Origin: Segatella hominis
GTDB taxonomy: Bacteria > Bacteroidota > Bacteroidia > Bacteroidales > Bacteroidaceae
Assembly (NCBI RefSeq): GCF_004535825.1
Contig: NZ_SGVY01000014.1
Coordinates: 1 to 64,000 of the forward strand
Length of the DNA stretch: 64,000 nucleotides
Direction of reading: 5' to 3'
Part shown: positions 57,880 to 64,000 of the stretch, in pieces
Layout: each line of letters begins with the position of its first letter
Numbering within the stretch: position 1 is the stretch's first letter
The notes under the pieces: model-generated
The model's input: only the letters and a program-made list of their open reading frames with translations
Databases searched by the model: none
What the model was told of the DNA's origin: nothing
Program-made: the position numbers and the translations under genes

Positions 57880-57909
57880 CTGACTAACAAAGAAAATAGA
57901 AAAAGAAAT

Positions 57910-59109
57910 ATGAAATACAATTTTGATGAAATCATCGACCGCCGGGGCACCAATTCCTACAAATGGGACCTGGTAAAGGAGGAAGATGTTATCCCTATGT
58001 GGGTAGCCGATATGGACTTCCAGACTGCTCCTGCCATCATCGAGGCCCTGCAGAAGCGAGTGGCTCACGGCATCTTCGGCTACACCCTGGTACCGGACTC
58101 TTACTACGAGGCCATCACCAGCTGGTTTGCCCGCCGCCACCATTGGAACATCGAGAAAGACTGGATACTCTATACATCGGGCGTTGTGCCTGCCATTTCC
58201 TGCTGTTTGAAGGCCATCTGCATGCCTGGCGAACAAGTGCTGGTGCAGACTCCTGTATATAACTGCTTCTTCTCATGCATCAAAAACAGTGGTTGCGAGG
58301 TGGTAGAAAACGAATTAAGACGAGTAGGAAACAGCACTTACGAGATAGATTTCGAGGATTTCGAGCGCAAATGTGCTGACGAAAAGACGACTGCTTTCAT
58401 CCTCTGCAACCCTCACAACCCTGCCGGAAGGGTATGGAAAAAGGAGGAATTGGAGCGCATGAACGACATCTGTCTGAAGCACAACGTAAAGATAGTTGCC
58501 GACGAAATCCATTGCGAGCTCGTGATGCCGGGCTATCAGTACGTTCCGTTCGCAAACATCAGCGAAGCCTGCAGAGACAACTGCGTAGTATTGAATTCTC
58601 CATCCAAATCATTCAATATTGCCGGTCTGCAGATAGCCAACATCATCTGTCCAGATGCCGCATTGCGTCGCCGCATCAACAGGGCTATCAATATCAACGA
58701 GGTGTGTGATGTCAACCCATTCGGAGTCATTGCTCTCCAGGCTGCATACAACGAGAGTGAGGAATGGCTGGACGAACTGAACCTGTATCTCTATGAGAAC
58801 TATCAGACCGTAAAGGAATTTTTCAATTCCGAATTACCTCAGGTTCGAATTACCCGTCTGGAAGGCACATACCTGGTATGGCTCGACATCCTGCCTTTCG
58901 AACTTTCGAGCGACGAGGCTTATGAGAAGCTGATGAATGACGGCAAGGTATTTGTGAATAGCGGCACCATGTATGGAAGAAAAGCCGGTCAAGGCTTCCT
59001 GCGCCTCAACATCGCCTGTCCTCGCAAGACCCTGATGCAGGGACTGATCCGTATCGCCAGAGTACTAAGCCAGTACGTGGAGGATGAGGACACAGGTTGT
59101 CCGATGTAA
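57910..59109 (+). CDS. MalY/PatB-type PLP-dependent C-S lyase or aminotransferase
   Basis: 399 residues of fold-type I. Landmarks are MWVADMDF (about 30-37), FGYT, CNPHNPAGR (166-174), the PLP-ring Asp in ADEIH (Asp198) and the Schiff-base Lys233 in SPSKSFNIAG. Family members cleave cystathionine or cysteine to pyruvate, ammonia and a thiol, and some transaminate. It precedes the nitroreductase by 102 bases, with a heptamer repeat between. Substrate cannot be fixed from sequence. Confidence 0.9.
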   Translation: MKYNFDEIIDRRGTNSYKWDLVKEEDVIPMWVADMDFQTAPAIIEALQKRVAHGIFGYTLVPDSYYEAITSWFARRHHWNIEKDWILYTSGVVPAISCCLKAICMPGEQVLVQTPVYNCFFSCIKNSGCEVVENELRRVGNSTYEIDFEDFERKCADEKTTAFILCNPHNPAGRVWKKEELERMNDICLKHNVKIVADEIHCELVMPGYQYVPFANISEACRDNCVVLNSPSKSFNIAGLQIANIICPDAALRRRINRAININEVCDVNPFGVIALQAAYNESEEWLDELNLYLYENYQTVKEFFNSELPQVRITRLEGTYLVWLDILPFELSSDEAYEKLMNDGKVFVNSGTMYGRKAGQGFLRLNIACPRKTLMQGLIRIARVLSQYVEDEDTGCPM

Positions 59110-59117
59110 TTCTTTAA

Positions 59118-59151
59118 GTGAAGAACGAAGAGTGAAGAGTGAAGAATTCAA
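59118..59151 (+). repeat. GTGAAGA heptamer repeat, copy B
   Basis: GTGAAGA, ACGAAGA, GTGAAGA, GTGAAGA, then ATTCAA, eight bases after the preceding stop codon. The same 34-base length and end as copy A at 8167-8200, with the ACGAAGA heptamer in a different place. Confidence 0.85.
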
Positions 59152-59211
59152 ATGCTTTTCGTGCTTCACTCTATTAGGATATAAACAATTAAAATATAAA
59201 ACTGAAAGACA

Positions 59212-59736
59212 ATGGAAAATGAAGTTTTGAAAGCCATTAAGGAGAGAAGAAGTATCCGTAGATACAAGGCTGATCAGATCACAGATGAGGAACTGAAAAC
59301 CGTATTGGAGGCAGGCACATGGGCTGCCACCGGTCATGGCACTCAGGAACCATTCATCATCGCAGTACAGAATCCGGAGACCTGCGCCCAGCTTCGCAAG
59401 ATGAATGCTGAGGTGATGGGTGTAGAGAGTGATCCTTACTATGGAGCACCAACCATCGTCATCGTTTTGGCTCCAGAGAGCAATGCGAACGCCATCAAGG
59501 ACGGCAGTCTCATCCTCGGCAATATGATGTTGGCAGCCCACTCTATCGGTCTTTCTTCTTGCTGGATCAATCGCGAGGATGCCATGTTTGCTTCCGAGGA
59601 GGGCAAAAATCTGTTGAAAGAGTGGAATCTTCCTGAAGGGTTGATAGGAGTTGGAGCCTTGGCATTAGGCTATGCATCTGCTCATCCGCATACTGTAAAG
59701 CCTCGCAAAGAGGATTATTACCGCATCATAAAGTAA
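59212..59736 (+). CDS. Nitroreductase-family protein
   Basis: 174 residues. The FMN-binding start AIKERRSIRRYKADQI, the central AAHSIGLSSCWINR segment and the LGYASAHP segment near the end are standard. It should reduce nitro compounds or quinones with NAD(P)H. It ends YYRIIK; a second, slightly different copy of the same tail (YRIRR, stop) is found 181 bases on, at 59899-59916. Confidence 0.92.
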   Translation: MENEVLKAIKERRSIRRYKADQITDEELKTVLEAGTWAATGHGTQEPFIIAVQNPETCAQLRKMNAEVMGVESDPYYGAPTIVIVLAPESNANAIKDGSLILGNMMLAAHSIGLSSCWINREDAMFASEEGKNLLKEWNLPEGLIGVGALALGYASAHPHTVKPRKEDYYRIIK

Positions 59737-59744
59737 GAAAAGAT

Positions 59745-59768
59745 ATTTCAGTCTCACTTTACTGAAAT
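59745..59768 (+). terminator. Hairpin after the nitroreductase gene
   Basis: ATTTCAGT (59745-59752) pairs with ACTGAAAT (59761-59768) around 8 bases, 8 bases after the stop. The T-run is not immediate. Confidence 0.6.
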
Positions 59769-59840
59769 ACAATATCCCCTTTTGATTACTGATTTTGTAG
59801 ATATAAAAAAATGCACCAGACGAGTTCTCTGCTATAAAAC

Positions 59841-59880
59841 TATGTTTTGTAAGTCATAAAACTATGACTTACAAAACATA
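59841..59880. repeat. Perfect 18-4-18 palindromic element
   Basis: TATGTTTTGTAAGTCATA (59841-59858) and its exact complement (59863-59880) flank the loop AAAC. ATAAAACTATG is repeated on its left arm and across its loop (59834, 59856). The perfect arms suggest a recent or actively maintained mobile palindrome. Confidence 0.9.
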
Positions 59881-59979
59881 TCCTCATTTTGCTGTCATTT
59901 ACCGCATCAGAAGGTAGAAATTTATCACTTCTGCATAAAATCGCAAGTTTACGCACACTAAAATTTGCTGGTTACAAAA

Positions 59980-60020
59980 AAAGCAATACTTTTGCACCAT
60001 AAATACAAAAGTACTGCTTT
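59980..60020 (-). terminator. Terminator of the Kdo transferase gene
   Basis: A 15-base stem (59980-59994 against 60006-60020, one wobble) with an 11-base loop. On the minus strand seven T residues follow. On the plus strand the stem also reads TTG (59965-59967), 19 bases, TACTTTTG (59987-59994), a promoter-like match whose meaning is doubtful. Confidence 0.8.
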
Positions 60021-60094
60021 CATAAAATTATATTCTCCCTGAGAAAGGGGGCTTACTTCTTTGCAAAAAGAAAATCTTCCTATACTGACTATAC

Positions 60095-61399
60095 TTAAAG
60101 CTGAACCTTAGAAAGAACCTTATCTGTTGCGCCAGACAGGCTCGCAACGAATTCTCCAGCCTTTTCTCCCGCAGACTTCAGGAAAGCTTCGTCATTCATC
60201 ATCGACTTCATCAAGCCTGCAAAGTCCTCAAAATTGTTGATTTCGAATCCGCCGCCAGACTTCAGCAAGCCCTGAGCTTCCTGGAATTTCTTGTTGTTAG
60301 GACCGAAAATAACCGGCATATTCCATACGGCAGCCTCCAGGGTATTATGGATACCAACTCCGAAACCACCTCCGATATAAGCCACATCGCCATAATGGTA
60401 CATGCTGCTCAGCAGTCCGAAACAGTCGATGATCAGCACATCTGCCCCAGCAGCTTCCTCAGGAGTAGTCTGAGTATAGCGCACCACCTTCTTATCCTTC
60501 AGCAGAGAAAGAATCAGTTTCAGATGTTCCTCGGCTATGACATGAGGAGCTATCAGCAAGCGCCAATCCTTATGCTCATTGAAGAAGCGGATGAAGATTT
60601 CCTCATCAGGAGGCCATGAACTGCCTGCTACAAACACTTTGTAGTCCTGAGAAGGAACGGATGCAGACTTACCCGCAGGGGATTCTGTCAAAGGACCATC
60701 AGAAGAATACCCATCAGCAGAAATTCCCTTTCTGAACGCCTCGCAGATAGGCAGATGCTTGGCTGCTTCCTTGATCTGCAGCACACGGTCGAAGCGGGTA
60801 TCTCCCACCACATCCACATCCGTAATACCGATGCCGGCGAGCAGTCGCTTGCTCTCCTCATTCTGCACAAAGAAACGGGTGAAGCACTTCAAGACATTTG
60901 CATAGCTCCTGCCATACCACTTGAAGAATACCTGATCCTCACGGAAGATACTGCTCACACTATATGTAGGAATATTGCGGTACTTGAGAATATGAAGGAA
61001 ATTAGACCAGAATTCATACTTGATGAAAAAAGCCATCACAGGGCGCACCAGGCGAAGAAAACGGATGGCATTCAGGCGGGTATCTACCGGCATATAGCAG
61101 ATGATGTCTGCGCCCTCATAATTCTTGCGCACCTCATATCCGGAAGGCGAATAGAAGGTAAGCAGAATCTTATACTGGGGATAATCTCTGCGGATGCGCT
61201 CCATCAAAGGACGCCCCTGTTCAAACTCGCCAAGTGATGCGGCATGAAACCAGATATACTTTTCGGAAGGATCCACATTTTCCCTCAGTACCCTGAAGGC
61301 ATCGCGCTCACCTCGCCACATCTTGCGCACCTTCTCATTGAAAAGGCTGGCGATGGCGATTCCCCAAAGCACGAAATAAATGACGACATTATAGATCAT
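60095..61399 (-). CDS. waaA: 3-deoxy-D-manno-octulosonic acid (Kdo) transferase
   Basis: 434 residues. An N-terminal membrane anchor (about 2-20) precedes the GT30-type domain with FHAASLGEFEQGRPLMERIR (the conserved SxGE), RNIPTYSVSSIF and PVIFGPNNKKFQEA. The late AYIGGGFGVGIHNTLEA is the C-terminal sugar-nucleotide region. It adds Kdo from CMP-Kdo to lipid A precursor. It is 125 bases after gltX on the same strand and followed by a terminator. Confidence 0.93.
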   Translation of the reverse strand: MIYNVVIYFVLWGIAIASLFNEKVRKMWRGERDAFRVLRENVDPSEKYIWFHAASLGEFEQGRPLMERIRRDYPQYKILLTFYSPSGYEVRKNYEGADIICYMPVDTRLNAIRFLRLVRPVMAFFIKYEFWSNFLHILKYRNIPTYSVSSIFREDQVFFKWYGRSYANVLKCFTRFFVQNEESKRLLAGIGITDVDVVGDTRFDRVLQIKEAAKHLPICEAFRKGISADGYSSDGPLTESPAGKSASVPSQDYKVFVAGSSWPPDEEIFIRFFNEHKDWRLLIAPHVIAEEHLKLILSLLKDKKVVRYTQTTPEEAAGADVLIIDCFGLLSSMYHYGDVAYIGGGFGVGIHNTLEAAVWNMPVIFGPNNKKFQEAQGLLKSGGGFEINNFEDFAGLMKSMMNDEAFLKSAGEKAGEFVASLSGATDKVLSKVQL

Positions 61400-61524
61400 G
61401 TTTTTCTTTTTTTTGGGTTAGTATCTATAAATATCTAAATATAAATTGAATTCTCTCTGAGGAAAATCCCCGCACAAAGCAGAAATTTTCCACAGAAAGA
61501 GATAAAATATGCTGACTGCAATGC

Positions 61525-63042
61525 TTATCCGAGAACCTCAATGGCTCTGCGGAGACGCTTCAGAGTCTCCTCCTTGCCGAGGAAGGCTGAGATATCAAAC
61601 ATACCTGGACCCTTACCCTCGCCTACGAGCGTGAGACGGAAAGCATTCATCACATCACCGAGCTTATAGCCCTTATCCTCTACCCATTTCATCACAACAG
61701 GCTCCTGACCCTCGATAGAGAAATCCTCGATGCCCTCCAGCACTTCAGCCAGTTCGGTCATCTGCTGAGCAGAATACTCCTTCCAGCGCTTCTTGGCTGT
61801 CTTGGCATCATACTCTGTAGGAGGAATGAAGAAGAATGAGCACAATGGCCACAACTCATATACGAAGTTCACGCGATCCTTCATCATGTGTACCACCTGC
61901 TTCACGCGGTCCATTGTCTCCTCCACACCGTTATTAGCCACGATAGGCGCAAAGAGATTGGCTATCTCATCATCGCTCTTCATGAGGATGTACTCATGGT
62001 TGAACCAGATGCCCTTCTTGAAGTCAAACTTGGCTCCTGCCTTAGAACAGCGGGAGATATCGAAAGCCTTCACCAGTTCGTCGAGAGAGAAGATTTCCTG
62101 CTCTGTGCCAGGATTCCAGCCCAGCAATGCAAGGAAATTGACTACTGCCTCTGGGAAATAACCGCTCTCACGATAACCAGAAGAAACCTCGCCGGTCTTA
62201 GGATCGTGCCACTCCAATGGGAATACTGGGAAACCGAGACGGTCGCCATCACGCTTGCTCAACTTACCCTTACCCTCTGGCTTGAGAAGCAATGGAAGAT
62301 GGGCAAAGCGAGGCATGGTATCCTCCCAGCCGAAAGCCTTGTAGAGAAGTACATGCAATGGTGCACTTGGCAACCACTCCTCGCCGCGGATCACATGAGA
62401 GATTTCCATCAGATGATCGTCCACGATATTGGCCAGGTGGTAAGTAGGAAGCTCGTCGGCACTCTTGTAGAGCACCTTGTCGTCGAGGATATCGCTCATC
62501 ACCTTCACATCGCCACGAATCATATCGGTGACGTGGATTTCCTCTCCAGGTTCTATCTTGAAACGTACGGTATATTGCTTGCCGTCTGCGATGAGCTGGT
62601 CCACCTCTTCCTGAGAAAGGGTGAGAGAATTGCGCATCTGCATACGGGTGTGGGCATCATACTGGAAATTCTGGATTTCAGCACGCTTGGCCTCCAGTTC
62701 CTCTGGAGTATCAAAAGCGATGTAAGCCTTGCCATTGTCGAGAAGCTGCTGTACATATTTCTTATAGATGTCACGACGCTCGCTCTGACGGTAAGGACCA
62801 TGCTCACCACCGAAGCTCACTCCCTCATCAAACTTGATGCCGAGCCACTTGAATGACTCCAGGATATATTCCTCGGCACCTGGTACGAAACGATGAGAGT
62901 CAGTATCCTCGATACGGAACACAAGTTCACCACCATGCTGGCGAGCAAACAAATAATTATAGAGGGCGGTACGTACACCACCAATGTGCAATGCACCCGT
63001 AGGACTTGGGGCAAAACGCACTCTTACTTTTCTATCTGCCAT
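61525..63042 (-). CDS. gltX: Glutamate-tRNA ligase
   Basis: 505 residues. The class I motifs are HIGG (19-22) in [21 protein letters not shown]-like order, and KLSKR near 260-264. The insert [22 protein letters not shown] after it is of the Bacteroidetes form. It charges tRNA-Glu. Confidence 0.97.
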   Translation of the reverse strand: MADRKVRVRFAPSPTGALHIGGVRTALYNYLFARQHGGELVFRIEDTDSHRFVPGAEEYILESFKWLGIKFDEGVSFGGEHGPYRQSERRDIYKKYVQQLLDNGKAYIAFDTPEELEAKRAEIQNFQYDAHTRMQMRNSLTLSQEEVDQLIADGKQYTVRFKIEPGEEIHVTDMIRGDVKVMSDILDDKVLYKSADELPTYHLANIVDDHLMEISHVIRGEEWLPSAPLHVLLYKAFGWEDTMPRFAHLPLLLKPEGKGKLSKRDGDRLGFPVFPLEWHDPKTGEVSSGYRESGYFPEAVVNFLALLGWNPGTEQEIFSLDELVKAFDISRCSKAGAKFDFKKGIWFNHEYILMKSDDEIANLFAPIVANNGVEETMDRVKQVVHMMKDRVNFVYELWPLCSFFFIPPTEYDAKTAKKRWKEYSAQQMTELAEVLEGIEDFSIEGQEPVVMKWVEDKGYKLGDVMNAFRLTLVGEGKGPGMFDISAFLGKEETLKRLRRAIEVLG

Positions 63043-63075
63043 GTCTTATTTTATAGCTATTTTCAAAATTTTCTG

Positions 63076-63083
63076 CAAATTTA
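63076..63083 (-). promoter_or_regulatory. -7 box of gltX
   Basis: TAAATTTG on the minus strand, 34 bases before the start codon. No clear -33 TTG. A weaker TATTTTCG on the plus strand at 63119-63126 could serve the divergent gene. Confidence 0.5.
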
Positions 63084-63253
63084 CATCTTTTTTTGCGATT
63101 ATAATAGTTTTTTTTCGTATTTTCGCACATGAAAAGGGAAATATGGGGCAAATCGGCATTTTTATTCAAAGAAATGCTCCTTTTTATCCATAAATATTCA
63201 AAAGTGAAGAGACTTTCCCACCAATCCAACAAGAAAAACAAAAACAAAAAAAT

Positions 63254-64000
63254 ATGAGTATATTCAACAATCCGGAAGAAAACTATTGGCGCAACCTGGT
63301 GACTAAGGCCATACTGGTCTGCATGACCGTGGCTGTCATCGTATGGTTTCTGCCTCGCAACGAGGGTCGCCAGTACCGATACGATGTAGGAAAACCATGG
63401 ATGTACGGCTCTGTCATCGCCAAGTTCGACTTTCCAATCTACAAAACCGATGAAGCTATCAAGCACGAACAGGATTCGATGATGAACCAGTTCCAGCCCT
63501 ACTATGGCCTGAATCCAACGGTGGAAAACGTGCAGGTGAACCGATTCCTCCACGATTTCCAGAAGGGAATACCCGGTCTGCCTAATGATTTTGTGGGGCT
63601 TATAGCCAACGAACTGCACAATGTCTATCAGATGGGCATCATCAACACCACGGAGTACAACCGCATCTTCAAGGATTCTACCAGCACCATCCGAATCATC
63701 AGCGGAAAGAACGTGAAAAGCGTGCCTATCAAGTCGTTCTACTCTACGATAGCCGCCTATGAGCATCTCTTTGCCAACGAAAAATTGGCTGCCCAGCGAC
63801 CGCTGCTCTCCCGCTGCAACCTCAACAACTATATAGAGGCCAACATCATCTACGAAAAAGAGAAAAGCGAAACCGAGAAAAACGACCTGCTGAGCAGCAT
63901 TCCATTGGCAAGCGGAATGGTGATGAGCGGACAGAAAATCGTGGACAGAGGCGAGGTGATCAGCGACTACACCTTCCGCGTGCTCACATCCTTCGACAAG
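63254..64000 (+). CDS. 7TM-HD family phosphohydrolase, N-terminal part (runs off the window)
   Basis: 249 codons are present. After a short cytoplasmic start, a membrane helix (about 19-35, AILVCMTVAVIVWFLP) leads to an extracytoplasmic domain of the 7TM-HD type. It has VGKPWMYGSVIAKFDFPIYK, with the RDVGxPW-like start, and ends in VDRGEVISDYTF. The membrane bundle and HD domain would lie beyond the edge. Such proteins (PgpH type) degrade cyclic di-AMP. The antisense frame at 63032-63766 is not taken as a gene. Confidence 0.85.
   Translation, partial: MSIFNNPEENYWRNLVTKAILVCMTVAVIVWFLPRNEGRQYRYDVGKPWMYGSVIAKFDFPIYKTDEAIKHEQDSMMNQFQPYYGLNPTVENVQVNRFLHDFQKGIPGLPNDFVGLIANELHNVYQMGIINTTEYNRIFKDSTSTIRIISGKNVKSVPIKSFYSTIAAYEHLFANEKLAAQRPLLSRCNLNNYIEANIIYEKEKSETEKNDLLSSIPLASGMVMSGQKIVDRGEVISDYTFRVLTSFDK

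Larger units (their letters stand above)
59718..59909. repeat. 11-bp direct repeats flanking a 170-bp segment
   Basis: TTACCGCATCA occurs at 59718-59728 (end of the nitroreductase gene) and again at 59899-59909. Both continue with a similar coding tail and a stop codon (TAA, TAG). The 170 bases between contain a hairpin (59745-59768) and a perfect palindromic element (59841-59880). This looks like an insertion at the gene end that restored the tail, or a local duplication. Confidence 0.6.

Noticed and set aside
59965-59994. Promoter reading toward the 3' end of waaA (antisense RNA)
   Set aside because: TTG-19-TACTTTTG is a good match, but the box is one arm of the waaA terminator stem, so the likeness may be incidental.
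61888-62856. 322-codon plus-strand frame
   Set aside because: Antisense shadow of gltX.
63032-63766. 244-codon minus-strand frame
   Set aside because: It lies opposite the 7TM-HD gene, which has a clear family match, and crosses the gltX promoter.

Overview
The window looks like a chromosomal segment of a Bacteroidales bacterium, most like Prevotella or Segatella. The signs are numerous TAnnTTTG -7 boxes, several with a TTG about 19-23 bases upstream (the Bacteroidetes sigma-70 promoter form), lipoprotein fimbrillins of the type V pilus class, map and infA inside the ribosomal protein operon, tuf placed with tRNA genes upstream of secE rather than in the str operon, and few Shine-Dalgarno sequences. 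The genus is an inference from gene content; no rRNA is present.

Region 1 (1-6800) is accessory. A plus-strand fimbrial operon encodes an OmpA-family protein, a FimB/Mfa2-like lipoprotein and three fimbrillin-family lipoproteins, the last with a leucine-rich-repeat tail. A strong hairpin, a short LytTR-like protein and an array of five palindromic 18-mers follow. Region 2 (6846-14196) is a minus-strand cluster of SpoIIM-like, multi-pass membrane, DUF4129, DUF4350, MoxR ATPase and DUF58 genes, with a divergent RDD membrane protein sharing its promoter region. Region 3 (14198-19131) holds a large protein joining receiver-like domains to a PPDK-type nucleotide-binding domain, an RlpA-like protein and a glycine-zipper lipoprotein.

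Region 4 (19312-53047, nearly all minus strand) is the translation and transcription core. Read in the direction of transcription it runs rpsU, xerC-like recombinase, hpf, four tRNAs, tuf, tRNA-Trp, secE, nusG, rplK, rplA, rplJ, rplL, rpoB, rpoC, a DUF3467 gene, rpsL, rpsG, fusA, the S10-spc series from rpsJ to secY, map, infA, rpmJ, and the alpha series rpsM, rpsK, rpsD, rpoA, rplQ. Candidate control points are promoters before the tRNAs, rpsU, the DUF3467 gene, rpsL and rpsM, an attenuator-like hairpin between rplL and rpoB, and RNA structures before rplK, rpsG and rpsJ.

Region 5 (53272-64000) has metabolic genes: an aminopeptidase P-like protease, malate dehydrogenase, a DUF3737 beta-helix protein, a MalY-type C-S lyase or aminotransferase, a nitroreductase, Kdo transferase, glutamyl-tRNA synthetase and the 5' part of a 7TM-HD phosphohydrolase gene. 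The intergenic stretches beside the protease and the nitroreductase carry repeats and a perfect 40-base palindromic element.

The most notable items are the LRR-tailed fimbrillin, the palindrome array at 6649-6758, the receiver-PPDK_N fusion, the duplication around the nitroreductase tail, a heptamer repeat shared by two distant loci, and Asn at the RpoB position equivalent to E. coli His526.
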